Of a stretch of 53,371 nucleotides of DNA, positions 8,347 to 17,105 are shown in pieces. Position 1 is the first letter of the stretch; every line of letters begins with the position of its first letter. Origin of the DNA: Caldifarciminota bacterium (lineage in GTDB: Bacteria > Hydrothermota > UBA3073); NCBI GenBank assembly GCA_030606335.1, contig JAUWGP010000018.1, forward strand, positions 1 through 53,371. The letters run 5' to 3'. Position numbers and translations under genes: made by a program. Below the pieces are notes generated by a model that was given only the letters and a program-made list of their open reading frames with translations, had not been told where the DNA came from and ran no database searches.

Positions 8347-9714
8347 CTATGGTGTAATCGTGATAAATCGAGAAACATCTCCTTTTTTTATAAGAAAAAC
8401 AACTGGTTTATCGCTGTTTCTGAGTTTTTGTTTTATTAAATTATAATCCTTAATATCCATTATATACTCATTATTTATCTTTTTGATTATATCCCCCTTT
8501 TCTATATATCCATATGCTACACCTTCACGTTGAACACTTATTACCAGAACACCCTCCTTTTCTTCAATACCGTGATTCTTTGCCTGTTCTGATGTAACAT
8601 CAACTACCTCTAAACCAAGCCACATTTCTTCTTTTTTCTCTTGCTCTGTTAACTTTCCCTCAGCAGGACGTTTGGCTATCAGCACATTCAATGTAATCGT
8701 TTCGCCATTACGGAAGGTCTTTATCTTGACTCTACTACCTATAGTTGTTCTTGAGACCATAAAAGGAAATTGAGAAAAAGTAACATCACTTCCATTAAAC
8801 TCTAAAATAATATCTCCCTCTTTTATTCCGACCTTCTCTGCAGGACTATCTTTTACAACCTGTGAAACTATTACTCCTCCTGCTGCTTCAATGCCTAAAC
8901 CCTCAGCCATATCCTGAGTAACCTCTTGATAATAGATGCCGAGGTATCCCCTTTCAACCTCCCCTTTTGTCATAAGATCCTTAATCACATCTTTGGCTAT
9001 ATTACTTGGTATAGCAAATCCTATACCAATATTTCCTGGAAGACCAAGAATGGCTGTATTTATTCCTATAACCTCTCCTTTTATGTTTACAAGAGGGCCA
9101 CCTGAATTACCCGGATTTATGGCTGCATCAGTCTGAATAAAATCCTGGAAGCCACCACTACCAGGGAGATTTATACCAGTTCTATGTTTTGCGGAGACAA
9201 CACCAACTGTAACAGTACGCTCAAGTCCAAAAGGATTGCCTATTGCAATCACCCAATCCGCAATATCCATCTCATCCGAATTACCCAATTCTGAATATGG
9301 TAGACTCTTTTCATTAATTTTTAAAAGTGCAAGATCTGTAAGCCTATCCTTTCCCACGACCTCAACATTCCTGTAAGTCTTATCTTTTGTCTTGACTACT
9401 ATGTTTTCAGCTCCATCAACAACATGATTGTTAGTAAGGATATAACCATCCTCAGTAATTATAAAACCAGAACCCAGACTTATTTCTTTTGGAATATTAG
9501 GAAAATATTTTTTATAGTATTCGTAGAATGGGTCTTGAAATTCAGGAACCTGGAAGTTTACAATCTTCTCTCCACTTATATTAACAACACTTGGCATCAC
9601 CTTTTTTGCAACTTCAACGAAAGGACTCTTACCATTTTCCTCTAATGGAATGTTCTGTGCAATAATAAAAAGAGGGAATGTCATTACCATCAGAATTGCC
9701 AGAACCTTTTTCAT
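8347..9714 (-). CDS. degP: HtrA/DegP-type periplasmic serine protease
   Basis: 455 residues: signal peptide (1-19, ending IIAQ), trypsin-like domain with the full triad His97 (TNNHVVD), Asp127 (LTDLALLK) and Ser204 (NPGNSGGP), then two PDZ domains (GYLGIYYQEVTQDMAEGLGI...; WLGLEVVDVTSEQAKNHGI...). It degrades or refolds damaged envelope proteins. It is the first gene of the likely operon htrA, sigma factor, LytM-like, ndk, TPR protein, DUF2007, with 35 bp before the sigma gene. The spacer upstream (9715-9945) holds CACAGAGG words and GC-rich hairpins. Confidence 0.95.
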   Translation of the reverse strand: MKKVLAILMVMTFPLFIIAQNIPLEENGKSPFVEVAKKVMPSVVNISGEKIVNFQVPEFQDPFYEYYKKYFPNIPKEISLGSGFIITEDGYILTNNHVVDGAENIVVKTKDKTYRNVEVVGKDRLTDLALLKINEKSLPYSELGNSDEMDIADWVIAIGNPFGLERTVTVGVVSAKHRTGINLPGSGGFQDFIQTDAAINPGNSGGPLVNIKGEVIGINTAILGLPGNIGIGFAIPSNIAKDVIKDLMTKGEVERGYLGIYYQEVTQDMAEGLGIEAAGGVIVSQVVKDSPAEKVGIKEGDIILEFNGSDVTFSQFPFMVSRTTIGSRVKIKTFRNGETITLNVLIAKRPAEGKLTEQEKKEEMWLGLEVVDVTSEQAKNHGIEEKEGVLVISVQREGVAYGYIEKGDIIKKINNEYIMDIKDYNLIKQKLRNSDKPVVFLIKKGDVSRFITITP

Positions 9715-9855
9715 ATAACCCCCTATAATAATTTTTAAAAAATATCAACCACAGAGGGCCTTGTAGCTCACCTCTGGTAAACTTTGGGTTCAATAGAAGA
9801 GAGCACAGAGGTTTTTTATTTTTTTCTTAATTTTCTACCTCAAAAATACTCCCTG

Positions 9856-9903
9856 CCCCGCCAAAGGCGGGGTGAATGTCCTCCCTGCCCGTCCGCCGAC
9901 GGG
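9856..9903. repeat. two GC-rich hairpins upstream of htrA
   Basis: CCCCGCC-AAA-GGCGGGG (9856-9872) and CCCGTC-CGCC-GACGGG (9888-9903), each led by CCTGCC, in otherwise AT-rich DNA. No T-tract follows in either direction, so a simple terminator role is not supported. The same CCCCGCC/GGCGGGG stem recurs at 27438-27453. CACAGAGG words flank the hairpins (near 9751 and 9794). Confidence 0.6.
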
Positions 9904-9945
9904 TGTGGTTAATTTTAGTCTTTTTTAACCTAACTTTCAACACTA

Positions 9946-10386
9946 CTATTCACTTAACTGTTTTGCAACCATATCTTGAATATCTTTATTGATTGGGTCT
10001 GTTAAGGCACCACCTATCCAGTTAAATTCCTCCTCTGATATACCTACTTTCTTATATGCTTCCTTTTCAATATTCTCCCAGGATTTAACAAGCTCATCCC
10101 AGGCTTTTATGGTGTTTTTATGTTTCTCTCTATAAGAAGAATCTGCAAGCTCAGAAAGATCCTGAGATAGATTATATCTTTCAGCAAATTCAGTTATTGA
10201 CTTTTCATGGTTTTTTATAGATTCGAGAAGAAATTTTGAAGACTCTATATATGAGTTAGCCATCTTCTCGGTTATCCTACCATTTTCTGGGGGGATAAAT
10301 CCTTTATCTACGACCTGTCTGGGTCCCTCTGTAACTTCACAGCCGATGAAAAGCACTAACAGTAAGAAAGCCGGCCACATCTTCAT
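9946..10386 (-). CDS. hypothetical lipoprotein
   Basis: 146 residues with a lipoprotein signal peptide (MKMWPAFLLLVLFIGC; lipobox LFIGC, cleavage before Cys16). The mature part is charged and mostly helical (about residues 36-125), possibly a coiled coil. I do not recognise a family. It may be a small periplasmic helical lipoprotein tied to the inner or outer membrane. A CCTCCTGG complement (SD AGGAGG) sits just upstream of the ATG. It follows the small membrane-protein gene by 55 bp. Confidence 0.7.
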   Translation of the reverse strand: MKMWPAFLLLVLFIGCEVTEGPRQVVDKGFIPPENGRITEKMANSYIESSKFLLESIKNHEKSITEFAERYNLSQDLSELADSSYREKHKNTIKAWDELVKSWENIEKEAYKKVGISEEEFNWIGGALTDPINKDIQDMVAKQLSE

Positions 10387-10441
10387 AGGTCCTCCTGGTT
10401 TTATTAAGAAGTAAAATTATGATAAAATAGTATTCCTATAT

Positions 10442-10681
10442 TTAAAGAACTTTATTTTTTTTCTTTTCACGTATTATCAGACCAAAAGGTATAAGTATAC
10501 AATAACCAAGGACAAGCAGGATGGGAGCAGTTGTAATAGATCCTTTTGAAAGAGTTAGATACCCAATAACGATCGCAACTATACCAAAAAGAAGTAAAAG
10601 ATAGTTTATTTTCCCAAACTTAATCTTTTCTATCTCTTCTCTTTTTTGGTTTGCAACCGTTTTTAACTTTTTCTCTTTCAT
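10442..10681 (-). CDS. small two-helix membrane protein (DUF3098-like)
   Basis: 79 residues: a charged N-terminal helix, then FGKINYLLLLFGIVAIVIGYLTL and PILLVLGYCILIPFGLII membrane segments and a lysine-rich C-terminus. The FGKxNYxLL...IGY plus APILLVLGYC pattern resembles DUF3098-type proteins of Bacteroidetes and relatives. An AGGAGG site lies ahead of the ATG. Function unknown. Confidence 0.65.
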   Translation of the reverse strand: MKEKKLKTVANQKREEIEKIKFGKINYLLLLFGIVAIVIGYLTLSKGSITTAPILLVLGYCILIPFGLIIREKKKNKVL

Positions 10682-10777
10682 ATTTCCTCCAGTATTAATT
10701 ATCTTGTCTACTATATTAAACGAAAAAATTCCCTATTTTCTTGTATATCTGGCAATATTTTAAAATCTTAGTCTAAT

Positions 10778-12091
10778 TTAACCTATCTGAAGAGATTCTT
10801 CAGAATATCTAAATGCTGCGGTCTTTTTTCGTTCAAGTATTGCAAGGCCAAGAGTCAAGGGACCAATTCTCCCTACAAACATGGATATAATTATCATTAA
10901 CTTTCCAATAACTGAAAAATCGTGTGATAGACTTACACCATCCCTAAATAAACTACCAGTTGAAAGTCCAACAGTTCCAAAAGCTGATAGTTCTTCAAAG
11001 AAAACCCTTTCAAACGGGAGTCCTTCTAACGATAGGACCAAAATCCCCAGGCATACGAGAAAAAGGGATAAAATTATAATATGAAATGCTCTCCTTATAT
11101 TATCTTCATTTATTCTCTTTCCTAATAAATTTACATCCTGTTTTCCTTGCAGATACCTGAGAGCAGATAAAAAACATATTCCAAATGTAGTTGTTTTTAC
11201 ACCACCGCCAGTTCCACCTGGGGAAGCACCAATAAACATAAGTATTGTTAATAAAAACAGTGTGAAGGTGTTAGCATATCCAAGGTTCAATGCTGTAAAA
11301 CCAGCAGTTCGAGGAGTTGCTGCCTGGAAATAAGAAATTAGTAACTTTTTCCATATTGTATGACCACTTAATAGGTTTCCTGATTCTGAAAATAAAAAGA
11401 ACAGTGTACCTATAACTAACAAAACTGAAGTTATCAAAAGAACCATCCGAGAATGGAGGGACAATCTCTTTTTCTTCTTTGTGGTAATTTCTGAAAGCAC
11501 AATGAAACCCATGCCCCCGATAATGAATAATGTAGATGCTGTTAAAAGAACAACTGGATCGTTCTGAAATCCTATAAAACTGTTTGAAAAGAGTGAAAAC
11601 CCAGCATTACAAAATGCAGATACGGAGTGAAATAATCCTGGCCAGAATGGATATTTAAGCCCATTCAATGTAAACCTATAAGCAAAAATAAACATTCCAA
11701 GTCCTTCGAAAAGGAGTGTAAATAAAACAATCCTCTTAATTAGTAGACCAAGAGTACCTACATCTACAACTGATATACTATTACTGACAACAGTTGATTG
11801 ACGAATTGAGAGTCTCCTGCGAAGAGTAAGAAAGAGTAAAGAACCCACAGTCATATATCCAAGTCCACCAATTTGTATTAGAATAAGAATAATAATGTGT
11901 CCAAATAGAGAAAAGTCATTGGGAGTATCCTTAACAATTAGTCCAGTAACACAGATGCTTGAGGTTGCTGTGAAAAGACTATCAATAGTATTTAAGGGTT
12001 CACCAGAAGAGGATACAGGCAGGGAAAGGATTAACCAACCCATAACAATTATACAGATATAGCCTGTAAATATCCACTTCGAAGGATTCAT
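10778..12091 (-). CDS. trkH: TrkH/KtrB-family potassium transporter subunit
   Basis: 437 residues, about ten membrane segments in the four-fold M1-P-M2 layout of the Trk/Ktr/HKT family. The four filter loops are visible: SSICVTGLIV, SAFCNAGFSLF, TPRTAGFTAL and SAFGTVGLSTG. It takes up K+ across the inner membrane. The family normally works with a cytosolic TrkA/KtrA NAD- or nucleotide-binding ring, and no such gene is adjacent here, so the partner must lie outside the window. The size is nearer KtrB than E. coli TrkH. Confidence 0.93.
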   Translation of the reverse strand: MNPSKWIFTGYICIIVMGWLILSLPVSSSGEPLNTIDSLFTATSSICVTGLIVKDTPNDFSLFGHIIILILIQIGGLGYMTVGSLLFLTLRRRLSIRQSTVVSNSISVVDVGTLGLLIKRIVLFTLLFEGLGMFIFAYRFTLNGLKYPFWPGLFHSVSAFCNAGFSLFSNSFIGFQNDPVVLLTASTLFIIGGMGFIVLSEITTKKKKRLSLHSRMVLLITSVLLVIGTLFFLFSESGNLLSGHTIWKKLLISYFQAATPRTAGFTALNLGYANTFTLFLLTILMFIGASPGGTGGGVKTTTFGICFLSALRYLQGKQDVNLLGKRINEDNIRRAFHIIILSLFLVCLGILVLSLEGLPFERVFFEELSAFGTVGLSTGSLFRDGVSLSHDFSVIGKLMIIISMFVGRIGPLTLGLAILERKKTAAFRYSEESLQIG

Positions 12092-12149
12092 ATTAATTTT
12101 GAATTTTACTATTTTGTTGATAATTTTATCGTAATTTAACTTATTATAA

Positions 12150-13238
12150 CTATTTTAGTTCTCTAAGTTCTCCTCTACTAACCTCAAAAATTCTAATGTA
12201 TGAAATAAGTCCTTCTTTTGATAGACTAATTCCTGATAAAGGTTGAATAGACTTGCTTTTAGAAAGCCAACTGTAAAGGCTTTTTCTACTGTTAGCTCCC
12301 TCTTTTAAAGCGAGTACGAAAATTTTAGCTGCTGAATATCCCATAATTGCAGCCTCGGTAGGTATCTTATTATACCTATCTTTAAAGGCTTTCTCGAATT
12401 CAGGATATCTTCCAAAATCTGATAATGAAGTTAAAATAACATGAGGTAGGTAATTCTTATACTCATCTACAATCTCTGGATAACCCCATTCCTTCAATCC
12501 AAGGATAGCTGTAGTAGAGTCAAGAACCTCGTAGTAAGCAAATTGAGATGCTATTCCTGGAATGTCTGATTCATAGGCAGGAATAAATATCGCATTAACG
12601 TCTATATCCCTTAATGAAAGCATAGTTTCTCTCAAGTTTGAGGACCCTGGGGTGTAATAAAAAACATTACTTACTATACCTCCCAATTTTTCTATCTCGT
12701 TTTTAAAACGTAAAGTAATATCTTTACCATATGAATCATCTGATGCCAGTACTGCTATACGATAAAAACGTAACTTACTCATTATATAACGCGCTAATGC
12801 TATCTCTTCGACATCGATTGGAGAATAAAGTTTGTATATGAATTCACCTATAAAGGGTAATCTTTGTTCAGTAGCAGTAGGCGAGATCATAGGAACACCT
12901 GCAAGTTCCGATATACAGGCAACTGGTATGGCAGTACTTGAGAGTAAAGGACCAATTATGAACGTAACACCATCATTAAAAATTGCAAATTTAGCCTGTT
13001 CTATTGCCTGTATGGGGTCTGCATTAGTATCATATATTTTAGAATCTATATCGCTAAGACCAAGTAAAACGCCATCTTTCAGATCTTCACCCAGTGCACC
13101 ATATCTAAGCTCATTTGGTACCAGGATTGCACATAGAGGTACTTTTTTCTCTATTTCCTTTTGAGTTGTAATTCTATCGGTAATCATAGCACAACCGGAT
13201 AATAAAATTATAAGAAATAGGATAAAATATCTTTTCAT
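12150..13238 (-). CDS. periplasmic ligand-binding lipoprotein, LivJ/LpoA-like fold
   Basis: 362 residues. A lipobox (LLSGC, Cys16) anchors it to a membrane. The body is a type I periplasmic binding fold: PLCAILVPNELRYGALGEDLKDGVLLGL, FIIGPLLSSTAIPVA, GVPMISPTATEQRLP, IAVLASDDSYGKDI, GFSAAK-like GYSAAKIFVLAL. No ABC permease or ATPase gene lies nearby, so it is either an orphan receptor or a regulator of envelope synthesis like LpoA; I cannot choose. Its ATG overlaps the stop of the CorC-like gene by 4 bp, linking the two. Confidence 0.85.
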   Translation of the reverse strand: MKRYFILFLIILLSGCAMITDRITTQKEIEKKVPLCAILVPNELRYGALGEDLKDGVLLGLSDIDSKIYDTNADPIQAIEQAKFAIFNDGVTFIIGPLLSSTAIPVACISELAGVPMISPTATEQRLPFIGEFIYKLYSPIDVEEIALARYIMSKLRFYRIAVLASDDSYGKDITLRFKNEIEKLGGIVSNVFYYTPGSSNLRETMLSLRDIDVNAIFIPAYESDIPGIASQFAYYEVLDSTTAILGLKEWGYPEIVDEYKNYLPHVILTSLSDFGRYPEFEKAFKDRYNKIPTEAAIMGYSAAKIFVLALKEGANSRKSLYSWLSKSKSIQPLSGISLSKEGLISYIRIFEVSRGELRELK

Positions 13239-14038
13239 ACTTTCTTTTTAACCATTACATTGTGAATTTTCTGCGCAGTTGCTGATATAATTTTGAACTG
13301 TAAGTTGTCAATAACAAATACTTCTCCCTTTGTTGGTATTCTTTCCAGCCTTCTACATAAAAGACCTGCCAGTGTGTTTACGTCCTCGTCTTCAAAACTT
13401 GTATCTAAAAGATTGTTAAATTTATCTAACTCTATTCTCGCATTAAGGAGAAAAGAACCATCCTTAAGTCGTTTGTGAAGAAAAACATCCATATCAAATT
13501 CATCTTGAAGCTCTCCTACTATTTCTTCAACGATATCTTCAATAGTAACTAAACCACAAACACCTGCATATTCATCAGTTACAACTGCTATTGAAACATG
13601 TGCAGATTTGAGTTCTTTCATTGCCTCGACTACTGGTTTTACCTCTGAGATGAAGTAGGGTAATCTGATTACCTCTATAACTGAGGTTTCTTCGGGAATA
13701 CCTTTGAATCGAAGTAAATCTTTAGCATGAACAACTCCAATTACATCATCAATAGTATCATACCAGACTGGTATACGCGAGAAACCTGTTTCAACCATGA
13801 GGTCTCGAGCATCTTGAATAGTCTTGAGTGTATTGCTTGTAACCATTTCAACCCTTGGAACCATAATCTCTCCAATTTGCTTATCACCCAGTTCAAACAC
13901 ACGTTCAATCATCCTCTCTTCATCCTCTGTAATAAGACCTCCTTCTTCGCCTAATTTGATAAATTCCTTTATCTCGTCTTCAGATTCAGGATGTGCTCTA
14001 TGTAACAACTTTTTTTTAATAATATCAATGAAACCCAT
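13235..14038 (-). CDS. CorC/TlyC-like CBS-domain protein
   Basis: 267 residues: a short acidic N-terminus (GGLITEDEERMIERVFELGDKQIGEIMVPR), two CBS domains (about 60-180; VPRVEMVTSNTLKTIQDA..., VVTDEYAGVCGLVTIEDIVEEIVGE) and a CorC_HlyC C-terminal domain (about 190-265). The N-terminal DUF21 membrane domain of the larger homologues is absent, as in E. coli CorC (YbeX). The family is linked to Mg2+/Co2+ efflux or membrane stability. Old 'hemolysin' names for it should not be trusted. Confidence 0.92.
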   Translation of the reverse strand: MGFIDIIKKKLLHRAHPESEDEIKEFIKLGEEGGLITEDEERMIERVFELGDKQIGEIMVPRVEMVTSNTLKTIQDARDLMVETGFSRIPVWYDTIDDVIGVVHAKDLLRFKGIPEETSVIEVIRLPYFISEVKPVVEAMKELKSAHVSIAVVTDEYAGVCGLVTIEDIVEEIVGELQDEFDMDVFLHKRLKDGSFLLNARIELDKFNNLLDTSFEDEDVNTLAGLLCRRLERIPTKGEVFVIDNLQFKIISATAQKIHNVMVKKKV

Positions 14039-14078
14039 ATTTAATCCCTTTTGTAATGAAAATTGTTAATACTTTCTC

Positions 14079-14690
14079 TTAATCTTTTTCTTGCTTGTCA
14101 TTCTCAGGTATTGGTAAAACCCCTCCAGATATTAGAATCTTGAAAGCCTCTTCAACCCCCATTGGAGGAAAGAAGAGCTCACTCTTATCTGTGAGAATAT
14201 AATAACCTGTAGTAATATTGGGAGTGGTGGGAATAAAGAGTGAGACAAGATAACGGTCCCCTTTTTTAAATCCACGTTCATTAGTAAGAAAACCAATTGT
14301 ATATTGCCCCTTTCTTGGGAATTCTACTAAAGCTGCCTTTTTAAAGGCTGATCTATCAATAAAAAGTGCTTTGGTAAGTTGTCCTGCTGCTGAATATAAG
14401 CTCCTTATTAATGGTAATCTTTTAAATAACAATTCAATAAGTCTTAATGTCTGTTTTCCTATAATTGATGTAGCAAGTAATCCAATCAGGTATATCAGGA
14501 TAATTACGATTAGTAATCCGACGAAGGCTGTTATATATTTTGGGAATTCGGTAAGTTGTGGAATCTTTGAAAATAAATTATAGAGTATATTACCCAAACG
14601 AACAGTAAGAAACCAGACTATAAAGATTGTCAGGAATATGGGAATAGTGACTGCAAGCCCTAAAAATAATCTGTTTTTAAAACCTTTCAT
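14079..14690 (-). CDS. DUF502 family membrane protein
   Basis: 203 residues: NRLFLGLAVTIPIFLTIFIVWFL and ITAFVGLLIVIILIYLIGLLAT membrane helices, then a conserved soluble part (LIRSLYSAAGQLTKAL, FPRKGQYTIGFLT, VSLFIPTTPNITTGYYI, MGVEEAFKILISGGV). This matches DUF502, a family of inner-membrane proteins of unknown role often found near envelope genes. Start and length are normal. Confidence 0.88.
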   Translation of the reverse strand: MKGFKNRLFLGLAVTIPIFLTIFIVWFLTVRLGNILYNLFSKIPQLTEFPKYITAFVGLLIVIILIYLIGLLATSIIGKQTLRLIELLFKRLPLIRSLYSAAGQLTKALFIDRSAFKKAALVEFPRKGQYTIGFLTNERGFKKGDRYLVSLFIPTTPNITTGYYILTDKSELFFPPMGVEEAFKILISGGVLPIPENDKQEKD

Positions 14691-14752
14691 AATAAAATTT
14701 ATTGTTTTTTATTATAACATAACTACGCCTAAATGTCAAGAAAATACTGTCC

Positions 14753-14773
14753 AAAGACAATAGACCACCCTGT
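14753..14773. repeat. short dispersed word shared with 27345
   Basis: AAAGACAATAGACCACCCTG at 14753 matches AAAGACATCAGACCACCCTG at 27345 at all but two positions. In each case it is the left edge of a larger hairpin or repeat block, so it may mark the end of a mobile intergenic element. Confidence 0.5.
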
Positions 14774-14795
14774 AAAGCTCTTCCAGAGCAACAGA

Positions 14796-14936
14796 GCAAG
14801 CCCCGTTGAATAGCTTCCTGCAGAAATAGCTAAGCATTTCACAGGACGAGTCGCTTCTACGGGGCAAGCCCCGTTGAATAGCTTCCTGCAGAAATAGCTA
14901 AGCATTTCACAGGACGAGTCGCTTCTACGGGGCAAG
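14796..14936. repeat. 68-bp tandem duplication
   Basis: Two perfect 68-bp copies (14796-14863 and 14864-14931) followed by the first five bases of a third. Each copy runs from GCAAGCCCCGTTGAATAGC to CGCTTCTACGGG. An inverted pair (GCTTCCTGCAGAAATAGC) lies inside the unit, and the junction GCCCCGT / ACGGGGC forms another stem. It fills the 311-bp gap between DUF502 and lpxH. A 68-residue ORF across it is only a by-product of the repeat. Confidence 0.9.
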
Positions 14937-15001
14937 CAGACAACAGAGTAATGCGGTTACTTAATAACTTTTTGTCAATGTTTGTGCCTTAAATACTATT
15001 C

Positions 15002-15700
15002 TCAAAACTTGTGTAGGGAAATTCTTCCATTATTCAGCATAGCATAGGTAAAATGCTCTGTCCAGTCACCGAGGAGTATAAAGTCGTGACCATCTATTCT
15101 CTTGTGTATTGGCTCGTGTATATGACCCAGTATAACCATATCGATATTATCTTCAAATATTTTTTTAGCAATACTATATAGTTTTTTCCATCTGATAGCT
15201 TTTTTTTGTGAATTTGACCTTGATAACCTTGAAACATATGAGCCAATTTTATAAGCCAGATCAGGGTGTAATAGGTAGAACAAGCTAATGGCAAACCTAT
15301 TTCTCAATAGTAAATCCCCTGGGTCAAATGATATCATACCATTGCCATGAGCTATATATATCCTTTTCCCATGTAAAGTAGTCTTCTCTGATGTCCTGTG
15401 CATTATCAAACCGATTGATTCAAGAAAATCGCGAAGCCAGTAATCATGATTACCTATGAAGTAATGTATTTCTATGCCACTGTCTATAAGATTTGATAAT
15501 TGTCTATAAACCTCATAATACATTTTAGGTATTTGTGTTCTATATTCAAAATAAAAATCGAAGAAATCTCCTACTATGTAAAGAATCGATGCCCTGGATA
15601 CTATATAATCAAAAAAAGAGAATAGCTTCTTTATCTTCTTCTTCTCATCCCTGTCTTTACCAAGGTGTAAATCGGATATAAAGAAGATTTTATCTGACAT
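15002..15700 (-). CDS. lpxH: UDP-2,3-diacylglucosamine diphosphatase (LpxH-like)
   Basis: 232 residues of the calcineurin-like phosphoesterase fold with the LpxH-type metal motifs: FISDLHLGKD, YIVGDFFDFYFEY, YFIGNHDYWLRD, IYIAHGNG and LGHIHEPIHKR. It hydrolyses UDP-2,3-diacylglucosamine to lipid X on the way to lipid A. The motifs fit the subgroup found in Bacteroidetes-like diderms. I use MSDKIFFISD as start: its ATG overlaps the mnmE stop in TAATG, with GGAAAG just upstream. A longer ORF adds five codons inside mnmE. The LpxH role is likely, not certain, as no other lpx gene is in view. Confidence 0.8.
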   Translation of the reverse strand: MSDKIFFISDLHLGKDRDEKKKIKKLFSFFDYIVSRASILYIVGDFFDFYFEYRTQIPKMYYEVYRQLSNLIDSGIEIHYFIGNHDYWLRDFLESIGLIMHRTSEKTTLHGKRIYIAHGNGMISFDPGDLLLRNRFAISLFYLLHPDLAYKIGSYVSRLSRSNSQKKAIRWKKLYSIAKKIFEDNIDMVILGHIHEPIHKRIDGHDFILLGDWTEHFTYAMLNNGRISLHKF

Positions 15701-17016
15701 TACTTTCCAATGCAAAATTTACTGAATATTGATTCAATAACACCCTGACTTGCTGTCTCCCCTGTCATCTCCCTGAGTGCTTCTATAGCAAATCCAACAT
15801 CAGATGCAGCAAGTTCAAGCATTCCTGTTTTAAGAGCATCCTGTAGATTTTTATGAACTATATTAAGAATGTTTATATGTCTTTCTTTTATTATAGATAT
15901 ATTTACTGATGGATATAAGAATTTTTCCTTTATTAGATTTATTAATTTTTGAATATTCTCACCTGTCCTTGCAGAGACAGAAACAGCCTTAAATGGAATA
16001 TCATAATTTCCATTTCTCTTTATGTCACATTTATTAAATACTGCTATTGTATCCTTCTGCTTTAATATATTCAGAAACTCAATGTCCTCTTCGTTTAATG
16101 GTTGTGATTGGTCTATTAACCAGAGTACAAGATCTCCCTTATTTATGACCTTTCTGGCTCTGTTTATACCTTCTATCTCAACATCATCTTTAGATGTTCT
16201 GATTCCACACGTATCCATAAATATAACCTGTATCCCATCTATATTTAATGTTTCCTCTATAACATCTCGAGTTGTACCTGGTATTGATGTAACAATAGAC
16301 CTTTCCTGTTTTAGAATCTTATTGAATAGAGTTGACTTTCCAACGTTTGTTCTGCCGACAATTGGTATACTTATACCATCTTTAATATATCTTCCATATT
16401 GAGCTCCATCAAGTATAACCTCTATCTGTGATTTTATTTTTTTTATTTTAGTATATATACCTTTCTCATCTATGATAACCTCATCAGAAAAATTAAGGCA
16501 GGTCTCAATCAACATTTGAATCTCTTTAAGCGAATTCTTTATCCTTTTTATCCTCTCTGATAGCTCACCTTTCATTGAGGAAAGTGCATATTGTTGTGCC
16601 TTTTCAGATTTAGCATTTACAATATCAGCGATTGCCTCAGCCTGTATGAGATCAATTTTACCATTTAAGAATGCCCTGAGGGTGAATTCACCGTGATCAG
16701 CCAGTCTTATACCATTATTCAAAATAGTTCTTAGTATTCGATTTGCTGTTATTCTGCCACCATGACATGATATCTCTACAACATCCTCACCTGTATAAGT
16801 TCGTGGTGCTTTCATAATAGTTACCAGAACTTCATCAACCAAATCCTGACCATCATATATTTCACCATGTATAACCGTGTGACTTTTGTTTTTAGATGGC
16901 AACGACCCTCCCCTGAAAATCTTATCAGTAACCTCAAGACTCCTGTCTCCTGATATCCTGATAACTGATATACCTCCTTCACCAGGAGGTGTAGATATAG
17001 CGGTTATGGTATCCAT
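15700..17016 (-). CDS. mnmE: tRNA modification GTPase MnmE
   Basis: 438 residues. With MnmG it installs the 5-(carboxymethyl)aminomethyl group on U34 of certain tRNAs. Seen: N-terminal folate-binding domain (DTITAISTPPGEGGISVIRISG; TYTGEDVVEISCHGG), helical domain, G domain with GRTNVGKST (P-loop), IPGTTRD, DTCGIR and NKCD, and the C-terminal FCIGK with the catalytic cysteine. Complete and of normal length. The overlapping lpxH start shows translational coupling. Confidence 0.97.
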   Translation of the reverse strand: MDTITAISTPPGEGGISVIRISGDRSLEVTDKIFRGGSLPSKNKSHTVIHGEIYDGQDLVDEVLVTIMKAPRTYTGEDVVEISCHGGRITANRILRTILNNGIRLADHGEFTLRAFLNGKIDLIQAEAIADIVNAKSEKAQQYALSSMKGELSERIKRIKNSLKEIQMLIETCLNFSDEVIIDEKGIYTKIKKIKSQIEVILDGAQYGRYIKDGISIPIVGRTNVGKSTLFNKILKQERSIVTSIPGTTRDVIEETLNIDGIQVIFMDTCGIRTSKDDVEIEGINRARKVINKGDLVLWLIDQSQPLNEEDIEFLNILKQKDTIAVFNKCDIKRNGNYDIPFKAVSVSARTGENIQKLINLIKEKFLYPSVNISIIKERHINILNIVHKNLQDALKTGMLELAASDVGFAIEALREMTGETASQGVIESIFSKFCIGK

Positions 17017-17022
17017 AGTTAG

Positions 17023-17103
17023 AATTCCGAAATCCTAATTTCTAATAAAAATCCAAAATTCCAATGTCAAATGAATTGGAAATTAGTAATTGGAAATTTG
17101 ACA
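17023..17103. repeat. inverted heptamer-phase array between buk and mnmE
   Basis: From 17023 the spacer reads in 7-nt units AATTCCG, AAATCCT, AATTTCT, AATAAAA, ATCCAAA, ATTCCAA, TGTCAAA. After four bases it continues TTGGAAA, TTAGTAA, TTGGAAA, TTTGACA. The right half repeats the left half's words in inverted form (CCAATGTCAAAT against ATTTGACATT), so the whole could fold. It occupies the complete gap between the two genes. Confidence 0.6.
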
Positions 17104-17105
17104 TT

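Noticed and set aside
13235-14038. Hemolysin
   Set aside because: TlyC/hemolysin names for CBS-CorC proteins come from old annotation; the domains indicate a CorC-like protein.
14729-14935. 68-residue minus-strand ORF
   Set aside because: It lies wholly over the 68-bp tandem duplication; the protein just repeats itself, and there is no ribosome site or family resemblance.
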